64,000 nucleotides of DNA, taken from the NCBI GenBank assembly GCA_021829645.1, contig JAKBPI010000002.1:19568-83567 (forward strand), given 5' to 3'. Below, one piece after another: positions 53,827-63,331 of this stretch (its first letter is position 1; the number at the start of each line of letters is the position of its first letter). Below the pieces are notes generated by a model. It was not told the origin of the DNA. It did no database searches and was given only the letters and a program-made list of their open reading frames with translations. This DNA is from Actinomycetes bacterium (GTDB taxonomy: Bacteria > Actinomycetota > Acidimicrobiia > Acidimicrobiales > Bog-793). The position numbers and the translations under genes were made by a program.

Positions 53827-54255
53827 TTAGGAGTTTTGCGGTTGTTCCGTGGCACAGTACTTACATTTTGAGGCGGCCAGCGGAATATCGTCAGCCAGGC
53901 ATGCAGGGCAGGTCTTTACGCTCGGTGGATCACCGAATACCTCCACACCTCTTTTAGCGGAGATCTTTTTGTAGGGCACTACTATGAGGAAATAGACAAC
54001 CAGCATAAATACGATGAAGTAGATGGCAGCAGAGATGAAAGAGCCTATGTTTAAGAAAGTATTTTGGTTGCCATGTGATCCCAACTGAACACCTAAACCG
54101 ATAGAGTGCTTACCCTGTAGGCGTGAGATGATTGGATCCACGATATCGGAGGTAAAGGCTTTAATCAGGGTATCGAAAGCCAAAGCAACGATCAAACCTA
54201 TCGATATAACCACAACATTTCCCTGAAGTAGGAACTTCTTGAAACCGCTGAGCAT
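53827..54255 (-). CDS. mscL: Large-conductance mechanosensitive channel with C-terminal zinc ribbon
   Basis: MscL channel of 142 aa; ATG 54255 chosen because of aaggag 7 bases upstream. The N-terminal amphipathic helix and TM1 (LSGFKKFLLQGNVVVISIGL), the periplasmic loop and TM2 (SAAIYFIVFMLVVYFLIVVP) are normal. The cytoplasmic helix is followed by CPAC and CKYC pairs spaced 14 residues apart, a likely zinc ribbon not found in E. coli MscL. It releases solutes on hypo-osmotic shock. Confidence 0.93.
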   Translation of the reverse strand: MLSGFKKFLLQGNVVVISIGLIVALAFDTLIKAFTSDIVDPIISRLQGKHSIGLGVQLGSHGNQNTFLNIGSFISAAIYFIVFMLVVYFLIVVPYKKISAKRGVEVFGDPPSVKTCPACLADDIPLAASKCKYCATEQPQNS

Positions 54256-54378
54256 GGATACTCCTTTTGATTTTGTTTTCACTATTGTAGGCATGTCGTT
54301 GAGTGCTAAAAAATATTTTATTGATCTTGTAAAGAAAATACAATGTCATAGCTTTGTATTCTTAAAACAGATATTTTT

Positions 54379-55092
54379 CTATGCAGCGAGTGTATGGCCA
54401 GTCGGTTTAGCAAAGAATATTTTGAGAAACGACAGAGCTTTTTTGCTCAGTATCGCATGAAGCGGATATCGCAAGTAAGAGAGTAAGCCGGCTATGGCAG
54501 TTCCCTCCAAAAGACCGGCAATTACATCTCCCGGGTAATGTACTCCAACATAGACCCTGGCAAAACACAAAAACAGTGCCAGGAATACGGCTAGGGTCGT
54601 AATGAGAGATCGCTTAATCCGGGTACCGCTGGTCTGTGTGTAAGTAGCAGAGGAGAGAGTCTTTTTTCCGGCATATAAGGCTATTAAGATGGAGGTAAGC
54701 AACGCACCTGCCACCACACTATGATCGGAGGGAAAGGAATAGTCCGAAGTTTTCCCCACCAAAACAAGTGCGTGTTGGAAAGTGTTATAGGGACGTTTTT
54801 CTCGTACCGCTTTTCCGACAAACTGATTGACCAAAAGGGCAACGAGAGTAAGCGCACCACACGTAAAAAGGCCTATCGTAACTTCTGATATCTTGTCAAA
54901 CCAATACTTGATATATAGAGCAACAAAAATAGCGCTAAGTAGTGCCAGTCCAAGCCAAAGGGCGTACACGTGCATAAAGCTATGGGCAAAGGCGGTCTCT
55001 TTGGCAAAATTATTTATATCAAGGTAAAGAGCTTTGTTCAATCCTCTGGGAGGGGTAACAGCTATATCAGTAAGTAGAATAGGTCGTATCAA
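54379..55092 (-). CDS. PAP2-family membrane phosphatase
   Basis: Integral membrane phosphatase of 237 aa with about six helices. The three phosphatase motifs can be read as KAVREKRPYN (1), SFPSDHSVVAG (2) and ARVYVGVHYPGDV (3, catalytic His and Asp). PSDHS replaces the common PSGH, a form seen in BcrC-like undecaprenyl pyrophosphate phosphatases. A role in recycling the lipid carrier of cell wall synthesis is plausible, next to the mre operon, but not proven. Confidence 0.85.
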   Translation of the reverse strand: MIRPILLTDIAVTPPRGLNKALYLDINNFAKETAFAHSFMHVYALWLGLALLSAIFVALYIKYWFDKISEVTIGLFTCGALTLVALLVNQFVGKAVREKRPYNTFQHALVLVGKTSDYSFPSDHSVVAGALLTSILIALYAGKKTLSSATYTQTSGTRIKRSLITTLAVFLALFLCFARVYVGVHYPGDVIAGLLEGTAIAGLLSYLRYPLHAILSKKALSFLKIFFAKPTGHTLAA

Positions 55093-55475
55093 TAGAACAA
55101 TCCTTTCTTGGCGGATCTACAAATTCTTACGATGTGCGTGGCAGGATAGACATTTTGTATAAAGCCGTCAACTTTTGAGGTCGTAAAATGCCGTTATCGT
55201 CCTGCGTACGTGACCATAATACACAACGTGATAAAGGGTAAGAGTGAACTGCTATATTACATTTTATTATCAAAATACGTGATTGATTTTTCATCTGCTG
55301 CTTTTGGACTAGCATAAGTGAACAAGGATTGGAAAAGTTTCTGTCTATATATCCGATGCTTGGTAAATTTCAAGGATGTAATTTGATTACAATAGTTTCT
55401 TGTTATCAAAACTCGGCTATTCTTACCGAGTATTTATTGTTTGTAATGCAAATTAGTAGCTGATAAGAGGACTTT
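55093..55475. other. Intergenic region before mreB
   Basis: About 383 bp between the divergent PAP2 and mreB genes. It is AT-rich and must hold both promoters. One small hairpin, ACTCGG (55411-55416) and CCGAGT (55426-55431) with a 9-base loop, lies 45 bp before the mreB start and could be in its leader. No gene is seen. Confidence 0.4.
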
Positions 55476-56507
55476 ATGGGTGAGAATTCTTTTGGATTGA
55501 CGGGACGTGATATTGCGGTAGACCTTGGGACTGCCAATACGTTGGTATACGTCAGAGGGAAAGGTATCGTTTTAAATGAGCCTTCGGTGGTGGCTATCAA
55601 TACAAAAGACGGCCACCCTTTGGCAGTGGGGGTTGAGGCAAAGCGTATGATAGGGCGTACCCCAGCCCACATACAGGCGATCAGACCTCTTAAAGATGGC
55701 GTGATTGCCGACTTTGAAATTTGTGAGATGATGTTGCGTTATTTCATCCGTAAAGTTCATCCGCGCAGGTTTTCCAAGCCTCTGATGGTTATTTGTGTGC
55801 CCTCCGGTATTACCGGTGTGGAAAAAAGAGCCGTCCAAGAAGCAGCGGAGTATGCCGGAGCAAAGAAAGCCTACATTATTGAAGAACCCATGGCAGCTGC
55901 GATAGGAGCCGGTTTACCCATCCATGAACCGACCGGAAATATGGTGGTTGACATCGGTGGAGGAACTACGGAAGTAGCCGTCATCTCGTTGGGCGGTATT
56001 GTTACCAGTCAGTCAATACGTATCGGCGGAGATGAGCTAGATGCCTCAATCATAAGCTATGTGAAAAAAGAGTACAGTCTTGCACTCGGGGAAAGAACAG
56101 CCGAAGAAATAAAAATCTCCTTGGGTTCCGCCTACGATTTGGAAGAAGAAGTCCATGCCGAGATCAGGGGACGTGATCTGGTAACCGGTTTGCCAAAAAC
56201 TGTCGTAACCTCGACACGTGACATCAGAAGAGCTATCGAAGAGCCTGTTGCCGCCATTATTGACGCCGTCAAAGTTACTCTGGACAAAACACCTCCGGAA
56301 CTTTCGGCCGATATCATGACGCAAGGTATTGTGTTGACCGGCGGGGGAGCTTTGCTGAATGGTTTAGATGTCCGTCTCCATGTCGAAACTTCGATGCCTA
56401 TAGTAGTGGCTAAAGATCCACTGAATTGTGTTGCTATGGGATCGGGAATGTGTCTGGAGGAATTCTCAGCATTGGAAAAGGTTTTGACCTCTTCCTCGAC
56501 ACGTTGA
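55476..56507 (+). CDS. mreB: Rod shape-determining protein MreB
   Basis: Bacterial actin of 343 aa, standard length. Nucleotide-binding motifs are [15 protein letters not shown] (phosphate 1), [18 protein letters not shown] (phosphate 2) and [13 protein letters not shown] (adenosine). It forms filaments under the membrane that guide lateral wall synthesis. First gene of mreB-mreC-mreD-mrdA. Its presence implies a rod shape with side-wall growth, unlike pole-growing actinobacteria that lack mreBCD. Confidence 0.97.
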   Translation: MGENSFGLTGRDIAVDLGTANTLVYVRGKGIVLNEPSVVAINTKDGHPLAVGVEAKRMIGRTPAHIQAIRPLKDGVIADFEICEMMLRYFIRKVHPRRFSKPLMVICVPSGITGVEKRAVQEAAEYAGAKKAYIIEEPMAAAIGAGLPIHEPTGNMVVDIGGGTTEVAVISLGGIVTSQSIRIGGDELDASIISYVKKEYSLALGERTAEEIKISLGSAYDLEEEVHAEIRGRDLVTGLPKTVVTSTRDIRRAIEEPVAAIIDAVKVTLDKTPPELSADIMTQGIVLTGGGALLNGLDVRLHVETSMPIVVAKDPLNCVAMGSGMCLEEFSALEKVLTSSSTR

Positions 56508-56520
56508 TAGGTTAGTAGCG

Positions 56521-57360
56521 GTGTCGCCTGCCAACAGGCGTGCCAATCAGCGCATAACGTTGGTTATGCTGATATTGGTATCGCTTACTCTATTGACATT
56601 GGACTACCACGGGGAAGCCAATAAAACCATTACCAACATTAGAAATGGGTTTCAAAGCGCCATTTCTCCTATTCAGCGCGGTATCGCAGACGCCTTACAT
56701 CCTGTAGGGAATTTTTTTGCCGGAGCTTTCAACTACGGCTCTCTGGAGGCACAAAATACTGCCTTATCCCGTGAGCTGGGTAAGGCTGACCGACAACTTT
56801 ACGAACAAAGGGCAGAAGAAAACCAAATTCGTCAGGTACAGGCGTTGGACCATATCAAGTTCGCATCCAATCTGGCTTCTGTGGATGCTCCGGTCATTTC
56901 TCAACCTTCTTCCAATTTCGAATACACGCTTGAAATAGGCGTCGGTACTTCGCAGGGCGTCGGTGTGGGGATGCCGGTAGTGGGGCTCCGGGGGTATGTG
57001 GGATCCGTGCTTTCGGCATCTTCATCTACCGCAGTGATATTACTGGAGCAGGACATACGTACGCATATAGGTGTGCGCTTTACCCAAAAATCGGGTGGCA
57101 GTGAGCTCGGGGTGCTCAATGGACAGGGCGACGGAAGACCGCTTACCGCACTTGTCAATCTTCCGGCCCCCAAAAAAGGAAGTATCGTCTATACCTCTGG
57201 TCTTTATGGAGAACTGTATCCGGCTGGTTTACCGGTTGGGGTGGTGAGTAAAGTTTCGCCGGCTTCCGGACAGCTTCAGGACAATGTTACAGTAACTCCT
57301 TTGGTGAATGTCGATAACTTGCAGTTCGTAAGGGTCTTATTGTGGGAGCCACCGGCCTAA
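56521..57360 (+). CDS. mreC: Rod shape-determining protein MreC
   Basis: MreC of 279 aa with a GTG start. One N-terminal membrane helix (ITLVMLILVSLTLLTLDY), then a coiled-coil segment (about 75-110), then the periplasmic beta domain with EIGVGTSQGVGVGMPVVG and VYTSGLYGELYPAGLPVGVV. It links MreB to the periplasmic transpeptidase. Overlaps mreD by one base. Confidence 0.93.
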   Translation: MSPANRRANQRITLVMLILVSLTLLTLDYHGEANKTITNIRNGFQSAISPIQRGIADALHPVGNFFAGAFNYGSLEAQNTALSRELGKADRQLYEQRAEENQIRQVQALDHIKFASNLASVDAPVISQPSSNFEYTLEIGVGTSQGVGVGMPVVGLRGYVGSVLSASSSTAVILLEQDIRTHIGVRFTQKSGGSELGVLNGQGDGRPLTALVNLPAPKKGSIVYTSGLYGELYPAGLPVGVVSKVSPASGQLQDNVTVTPLVNVDNLQFVRVLLWEPPA

Positions 57361-57893
57361 TGCGTACTAAAAACTACCTGAGGTTGCTGGCTGTCGCGGT
57401 ATTAGCGGTTTTGGTGCAACAAGCTGTTTTGAATCAAATTGCGGTCATGAACGCCCACCCCGATCTACTGGTGCTTTTGGCGGTGTGTGCCGGGGTAGTG
57501 TTTGGCCCTGTGTATGGCTCTATGTTTGCATTCGCGTTGGGCTTGGGTGCCGATCTTTTGGTGAATCTGCCTTTTGGACTCTCTTGTCTGACATTTTCAA
57601 TATCTGCTTTTACGGCCAGCTACTTTCAAAAAATTCCCATGCATAAATCAGGTGTTGTCAACACCGGACTGCTCTGTGTGTCGGCTGCCTTGCTATCTAC
57701 TCTTTTTTATGCCATGATTGCTACGTTGATAGGTCAACACGGAATGCTCACCTATCAGCTGTTGAAAGTCTTAGTGGCAGTGGGAGTAGGCGGACTGATA
57801 TTGGTTTGGCCCTCCATACACGTTTTGAAGTGGTCAATCGACAATGAAAGCTTGCATCGCTACGAAGTTCCCCAGGGAGGAAGTGCTGTTTGA
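57360..57893 (+). CDS. mreD: Rod shape-determining protein MreD
   Basis: Membrane protein of 177 aa (ATG at 57360 in a taATG overlap; a GTG at 57342 is less likely). About five helices, with the family pattern HPDLLVLLAVCAGVVFGPVY and LGADLLVNLPFGLS. It completes the MreBCD complex. Confidence 0.9.
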   Translation: MRTKNYLRLLAVAVLAVLVQQAVLNQIAVMNAHPDLLVLLAVCAGVVFGPVYGSMFAFALGLGADLLVNLPFGLSCLTFSISAFTASYFQKIPMHKSGVVNTGLLCVSAALLSTLFYAMIATLIGQHGMLTYQLLKVLVAVGVGGLILVWPSIHVLKWSIDNESLHRYEVPQGGSAV

Positions 57894-59890
57894 ATCGCAG
57901 GAATAGCTTTGGTAAAAAGGGCTTTTCTCTGTGGCGTCCTTTTGGTAAAAAGGGGAAACGTAAAAAGCGCAAAGAGCCCTCTGAGCCGGTTGTGCATGTC
58001 TCTTGGCGGATAAGTGCCGTAGCTGTGGTGTCTTTGGGTCTGTTCGTACTCTTGGCACTACGGCTCTGGTCAATTCAGGTTTTGAATGCGTCTTCCTATA
58101 AGAAAAATGCCAATCAAACCGTGGTAAGGAAAGTACCCATTGACCCGCCGCGCGGGCTTATCCTGACAAGAACGGGTCAGGTGTTAGCCGGCGACGTTTC
58201 GGAAGAAGTGGTGACGATCAAGCCGGCGGTAGGACCTTCAGGGAACAACTGGGTTGCTTTAGATCCAGCCGGAGAAGCCAATGTGGCTGCACTTTTGGGG
58301 ATCAAAGAATCGCAGATCAACAAAGACCTCAACAATGTACAAAATATCCCTTACCAGCCGGTCCCTATTGCCTACGGTGTAAACCAGCAGGATGTTTTGC
58401 AGGTCAACGAACACCCTAACGAATACCCCGGCATAGCGGTAGAGCAGCAATACATCCGTACTTATCCGCAGAATTCATTGGCCTCTCAGGTGGTTGGTTA
58501 TGTGGGACAGATCAATGCGTCCGAATATAATAAAGTAGCCAAAACCGGAATTTACAGTGAAAACGACCCCACTTACGGTCAAACTGGTCTGGAAGCCGAG
58601 TACGAGAAGTACCTTTATGGAAAACCCGGTTATCAACTAGAGGAAGTAAATCCGGCAGGTAATCCAGTGGCAAATATAGGCATCACTCCACCTCAGGCCG
58701 GAGATTCTATAGTGCTCAATATGGATTACGGCCTGGAAAAAACCCTTACCAATGATTTGACCCAGCACCTTATAGCTTTGCGGAATGGGCAATTTGGCGG
58801 ACAGGCTTTCCCGGCTCCTTCGGGGGCGGGCGTTGTCATCAATATTCACAACGGGCATGTGCTGGCTATGGTTTCGGTGCCCGGATATAACAATAATTTA
58901 TGGGTGGGCGGCATTTCCAATGCCGCCTATCAAAACCTAGTCAACACTTACGGCTATCCTCTAAACAATTACGCCATTCAGAGCCCCAACCCTCCCGGAT
59001 CCGACTTCAAGCTCGCCACGGCCACGGCAGCACTTGACGACGGTCTGATCAGTCCGGGCTATGAGTTCAACGACCCTGGTTATTACACCGTGGGAAATCT
59101 GACTTTACACGATGCCCCCGGCGATCATCCCGGCTTGATCACCGTAGTCCAGGCCTTGGCCCTTTCCAGTGACGACTTCTTTTATAATATCGGTGCCATG
59201 TTTTGGCAGCAGCAAAACGCATATGGGGTAACACCCATCCAGAATATGGCGGCAAAATATGGTTTTGGAGTACCCTCCGGGATAGACCTACCAAATGTGG
59301 ACAATGGTCAGGTAGACTCTCCTGCTTTGCGGAAAATATTACATAAACTGGCTCCTGCCGTCTACCCAGACACCTACTATGAAGGTGACAACATGGAAAT
59401 GGCCTTCGGCCAGGGAGAAACACTCATTACACCCCTTGAGCTTGCCAATGCTTACGCCACTTTTGCCAACGGAGGAACGAGATACGCCCCGGAAATGGTC
59501 AACGCCATAGTTACCCCTTCCGGAAAAGTTGAAAAAATCAAGCCAAAAGTAATGGACAAGGTAGCCTATGCTTCCCAAGCGGACTATCAGGCCATCTTGG
59601 CCGGTTTCCAAGGGGCAGTGAACAACCCAATTGGTACCGCTTACCAGGACTTTACTAACTTTCCTTTCAACAGGTGGGAAGTTGCCGGTAAGACCGGTAC
59701 TGCTACTGTTCGTCACGGTTTTCCTCCAACTGCTTGGTTTGTGGCTTTTTTTGGTCCGGTCGGTAATCCCGAATACGCCGCCGCCGTTGAGGTTTCCGCC
59801 GGAGGATATGGTACAAACGGGTCAGCCCCCGTGGTGAGACAGATCATCAATTATCTGATGGCAAACCCTCCTCCTAAAGTAAAGTACTGA
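57890..59890 (+). CDS. mrdA: Penicillin-binding protein 2 (elongation transpeptidase)
   Basis: Class B PBP of 666 aa starting with TTG in an overlap with mreD. A basic cytoplasmic tail (KKGKRKKRKE) and one helix (about 41-58) precede the pedestal domain (PPRGLILTRTGQVLAGD) and the transpeptidase. Catalytic residues are Ser371 and Lys374 (PPGSDFK), Ser426-Ser427-Asp428 and the KTG at 601-603. It crosslinks peptidoglycan during side-wall growth. The usual partner RodA is not found downstream in this window. Confidence 0.95.
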   Translation: MNRRNSFGKKGFSLWRPFGKKGKRKKRKEPSEPVVHVSWRISAVAVVSLGLFVLLALRLWSIQVLNASSYKKNANQTVVRKVPIDPPRGLILTRTGQVLAGDVSEEVVTIKPAVGPSGNNWVALDPAGEANVAALLGIKESQINKDLNNVQNIPYQPVPIAYGVNQQDVLQVNEHPNEYPGIAVEQQYIRTYPQNSLASQVVGYVGQINASEYNKVAKTGIYSENDPTYGQTGLEAEYEKYLYGKPGYQLEEVNPAGNPVANIGITPPQAGDSIVLNMDYGLEKTLTNDLTQHLIALRNGQFGGQAFPAPSGAGVVINIHNGHVLAMVSVPGYNNNLWVGGISNAAYQNLVNTYGYPLNNYAIQSPNPPGSDFKLATATAALDDGLISPGYEFNDPGYYTVGNLTLHDAPGDHPGLITVVQALALSSDDFFYNIGAMFWQQQNAYGVTPIQNMAAKYGFGVPSGIDLPNVDNGQVDSPALRKILHKLAPAVYPDTYYEGDNMEMAFGQGETLITPLELANAYATFANGGTRYAPEMVNAIVTPSGKVEKIKPKVMDKVAYASQADYQAILAGFQGAVNNPIGTAYQDFTNFPFNRWEVAGKTGTATVRHGFPPTAWFVAFFGPVGNPEYAAAVEVSAGGYGTNGSAPVVRQIINYLMANPPPKVKY

Positions 59891-60327
59891 CAATTGCCAC
59901 TTTAGAGGTGTTGCAAAATACCAATAGCGCTGTAGCGATGCTGCCGGGGTCGGATTTTGGCTGATTACTTATGTCTGTGTATAATTTCTGTCTGCTGTAC
60001 TACCTGTTTGATATATTATTTAATCAAGATGACGTTTACAGGACAAGGCCTGCCGGCAAAGGCAAAGGCATTTATAAAGATTAATCTGATAAGTCTTGTG
60101 TTTATAGTGGCGTCAAGTCTGCTTTATATATCAGGTACAGAGTCTACTTTGACAGGTGTCAACTCTCAAATTGACGACAGGGACTCTTTGTTTTATATAG
60201 AGCAAGACAAATTTATGACACGCAAAGCCAAAAAGTCTGGGTTACCTCCCTTGTCATCTGAACGTATCTTTTTTTTCGACCGGAGCTTATTTGACAGGCG
60301 TCAAACTCCGGGAAAGGGATTTTTTAA
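59891..60327. other. Intergenic region between mrdA and rng
   Basis: About 437 bp. An open frame with a TTG start at 59957 and two hydrophobic stretches crosses it and runs deep into rng in another frame, but it has no family resemblance and no ribosome site, so I do not call it. The last 30 bases hold the aaaggga site of rng. Confidence 0.4.
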
Positions 60328-62157
60328 ATGTCGCAATCTTCATCCGATCCGTCAGGTGACGGAAAGCCAACTTTGGAAGGGCGCAGCGAGCATAGTAGAC
60401 ATTCTCCGGGCTCTTCCGATCCAAAAAATGAACAGAATCAGAAATCTTTATTCAACGAAGGCAATTCTGTAGGGAGGAATGCATCCAATTACGCTTCAAA
60501 GCGGGAAATAAGCAATCCGCCACAAATCGGAGATGTTCGGATGCCCGAGCAATCTCGGTCAACCGGTAATTCTGAGTCTCGTGAATCCTCTTCCGGATAT
60601 TCTTATAAAAGACCAGGAAACTCAAGAGGCAGACTAAATAAGGGCACCAAAGCCGGCGGAGCTGTCTTGGGTTACGATCCAAACGGGCAGGATGCTTCCC
60701 GCTCAAGAGAGGCTACAGCCAAAAAGCCATATGTACAGCCTAAGCCAGATGCTTCTGCACAAAAGAAAGACTCTGGTACACATACGGAATATATTCCTAA
60801 CCAGACCTCTTCCCAGCGTCAGCACAGTAGACGTACCCCATATCCCAAAAGACGTTTTGTGAATGGCGAGACTCAGCTTGGCCGATATCTTATGTGCGTA
60901 CACACGCGTCCTGGAGCGACGGAAATTGCCGTCATGGAAGGCAGGCGTCTTCTGGAGCACCATGTAGCTAAAGAGAGCAACAGCGATGATCAGATAGACG
61001 GCAACATCTATTATGGTCGGGTAATCAATATTCTTCCTGGTATGGAAGCGGCGTTTGTGGATATAGGCACTCCAAAAAATGCCGTTTTGTATTGGGGCGA
61101 TGTGCAATTCGAAGACGAAGAGAAAGATACCGATACCGATACCCCGCACAAAGTGCATTCCAAGCGGATAGAGCAATTGTTGAAGCATGGGCAAATGATT
61201 CTCTGCCAAGTGACAAAGAACCCGATTGGTCTAAAGGGAGCTAGACTTACCCAGGAAATAACCTTGGCAGGACGTTTTGTCGTCCTTATGCCGGGAAGCG
61301 ATTCCGGAGGGATATCAAAGCGCATTCCCGATCAGGAGAGGAGAAGGCTTCGTAAGTTTTTGGACGAAGTCAAGCCGGCAGACTGCGGCATAATAGTCCG
61401 TACCGCTGCAGCCGGGGTTTCCATGGAGGAATTGAAAGCAGACGTTGAGCACTTGCTATCCGATTGGGCTGAGATAGAGAAAAAAATGCACGGTGCAAAC
61501 GAGCCTAAACTTTTATACTCGGAACCGCATTTAGCGTTGAAGTTCATTAGAGAAGAATTCAATGGGGATTATCGTGCAGTTATCATAGATGACTACGATC
61601 TTTATAAGCTTTTGAAATCTTATGTAGCCGAATTTGACGAAAATCTTGCTGGCAGAATTATTTATTATGATGCCAAAGAAGAAAGACTCCCGATATTTGA
61701 AAAATACAATATTCACGAACAGGTGCATAAAGCTCTCGATAAAAAAGTCTGGCTCAACTCAGGAGGGTCGCTTATTATCGAAAAAACAGAGGCCTTGACT
61801 GTCATTGACGTCAATACCGGGAAAAACGTAGGGAAATCCTCTCTGGGCGAAACCGTTTACCAAAATAATTTGGAGGCCGCCAGAGAGATAGCCAGACAGT
61901 TGCGCTTGCGTGATATAGGCGGAATTATAGTGATCGATTTTATCGATATGGAAGAAAAGCAACACCGTGATGAGGTGGTTACTATATTGCGTAAGTCTTT
62001 GTCCGAAGATAAAACTCCATCCCAGGTTTACCCTATATCTGATTTGGGACTTGTGGAGATGACACGTAAGCGCATAGGGAAAGGTCTCCTTGAATCCATT
62101 TCAGAGGAATGCCCCATTTGTCACGGTACCGGCTTTGTGATAGAAGAAAGGCTGTAG
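60328..62157 (+). CDS. rng: Ribonuclease E/G family endoribonuclease
   Basis: RNase E/G of 609 aa. Residues 1-185 are a hydrophilic, low-complexity region rich in Ser, Lys, Arg and Asn, probably disordered. The S1-containing core follows with YYGRVINILPGMEAAFVDIG, GARLTQEITLAGRFVVLMPG, the catalytic DNase I-like part with EALTVIDVNTGKNVG and GGIIVIDFIDM (metal Asp residues), and the Zn-link-like ECPICHGTG at the end. The extension at the N terminus, not the C terminus, resembles actinobacterial RNase E. It begins RNA decay and rRNA maturation. Precedes rplU-rpmA, a common arrangement. Confidence 0.93.
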   Translation: MSQSSSDPSGDGKPTLEGRSEHSRHSPGSSDPKNEQNQKSLFNEGNSVGRNASNYASKREISNPPQIGDVRMPEQSRSTGNSESRESSSGYSYKRPGNSRGRLNKGTKAGGAVLGYDPNGQDASRSREATAKKPYVQPKPDASAQKKDSGTHTEYIPNQTSSQRQHSRRTPYPKRRFVNGETQLGRYLMCVHTRPGATEIAVMEGRRLLEHHVAKESNSDDQIDGNIYYGRVINILPGMEAAFVDIGTPKNAVLYWGDVQFEDEEKDTDTDTPHKVHSKRIEQLLKHGQMILCQVTKNPIGLKGARLTQEITLAGRFVVLMPGSDSGGISKRIPDQERRRLRKFLDEVKPADCGIIVRTAAAGVSMEELKADVEHLLSDWAEIEKKMHGANEPKLLYSEPHLALKFIREEFNGDYRAVIIDDYDLYKLLKSYVAEFDENLAGRIIYYDAKEERLPIFEKYNIHEQVHKALDKKVWLNSGGSLIIEKTEALTVIDVNTGKNVGKSSLGETVYQNNLEAAREIARQLRLRDIGGIIVIDFIDMEEKQHRDEVVTILRKSLSEDKTPSQVYPISDLGLVEMTRKRIGKGLLESISEECPICHGTGFVIEERL

Positions 62158-62283
62158 TCAAAGGAACCATTTCCGGTAGAGCGACTCTAGTTTTGACGGA
62201 ATTGACAATTTATGTTTATTTATTCAAAACAATTTCCATAAGTACTTACGCGCCGGGCAGTTTATTGGTATCATCAGTAGCCT

Positions 62284-62598
62284 ATGTACGCAGTTATTAA
62301 ATCAGGCGGGAAACAAGAAAAGGTAGAGGTAGGTTCCTTGGTGAACTTGGAACTCCTCGAGGGAAACGACGAGCAAGAAGTTGTTTTGTCCCCTGTTTTG
62401 CTTGTTGACGGCACAAAAGTCATGGCAACCCCAAAATTGTTGGAAAATGCCTCCGTTAAGGGTAAAATTCTTGGAGAGGCTAAAGGCAAGAAGGTAAGGG
62501 GTTTTGTATACCGACCGAAGGCACGCGGCAGAAGGCGTTTCGGTCACCGTCAACACTATAGCAGGGTTGAAATTACGGAAATCAACGTTGGTAAATAG
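62284..62598 (+). CDS. rplU: 50S ribosomal protein L21
   Basis: Ribosomal protein of 104 aa with the family start MYAVIKSGGKQEKVEVG and the C-terminal RRRFGHRQHYSRVEI motif. The 126-bp leader after rng holds possible -35 elements TTGACG (62193-62198) and TTGACA (62202-62207). Followed 48 bp later by rpmA. Confidence 0.97.
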   Translation: MYAVIKSGGKQEKVEVGSLVNLELLEGNDEQEVVLSPVLLVDGTKVMATPKLLENASVKGKILGEAKGKKVRGFVYRPKARGRRRFGHRQHYSRVEITEINVGK

Positions 62599-62646
62599 CC
62601 GTTTCTACTCTGTCGGCTATGTTGAGAGCAAAAAAGGAAATTTGTA

Positions 62647-62898
62647 ATGTCAAAGACTAAAGGCGGCGGCTCTACAAGAAACGGTAGAGATTCGGCTGCG
62701 CAGCGTTTGGGTGTAAAAAGGTCTGACGGTTCAGCCGTGACCCCGGGAGCCATTATCGTGCGCCAACGCGGTACGCACTTTCACCCGGGGGTGAATGTTG
62801 GTCGCGGCGGCGATGACACACTCTTTGCGATGGCAGAAGGAAAAGTTGCCTTCACCTCCCGTCGCGGCAGACGTATGGTCGACGTTTTATCAGACTGA
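62647..62898 (+). CDS. rpmA: 50S ribosomal protein L27
   Basis: Ribosomal protein of 83 aa with [20 protein letters not shown] and [20 protein letters not shown]. The N terminus starts directly with the short basic form, without the cleaved extension known from Firmicutes. Part of the rplU-rpmA pair. Confidence 0.97.
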   Translation: MSKTKGGGSTRNGRDSAAQRLGVKRSDGSAVTPGAIIVRQRGTHFHPGVNVGRGGDDTLFAMAEGKVAFTSRRGRRMVDVLSD

Positions 62899-63331
62899 AA
62901 TCTCCCTGTAAGGCGCTGTCTGTCCTCCGGAGATAACTGCCATAAATCGGTATCTATGAGTCTGCGTTTGGCTACTGCAATATTGGTATAAAGCCAAATA
63001 AGCTATGTCATCAAGGATAAATTACACGTTCATAAATTATTGAGGATAACTCAAGAAATATTAATGTGACCAGTCTGGCTTTATCTTTTACCACTGCTCT
63101 GGCATCCGGATACTGCCATTTTAGTGTTACGTGTGAATCATGCGTTTTTGTATGAGTATAGAAGTCAAGTATCTTCTACTCTGGTATACCGGGTAAAAAC
63201 ACGGTAGTAAGTGTATATTTCAAGGTTGTCGGTAAGAGCGATACGCGATTACTCTTATCAGACATAAAGCGTTCTCTTTCGGGATTACTCCTCTTTCCGT
63301 AATCAATGGATCCCCGGCGCTCCTAGGAGAT
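62899..63331. other. Intergenic region after rpmA
   Basis: About 433 bp between rpmA and the convergent DUF6671 gene. It is AT-rich and I see no gene, repeat or strong terminator in it. The usual next gene obg is not there. Confidence 0.4.

Noticed and set aside
55411-55431. Terminator hairpin before mreB
   Set aside because: The stem is only 6 bp with a 9-base loop and there is no T-run, so it is mentioned only in the intergenic note.
59957-60472. Small membrane protein between mrdA and rng
   Set aside because: TTG start with no ribosome site, and the last 145 bases overlap the well-supported rng gene in another frame. The hydrophobic stretches alone are not enough.
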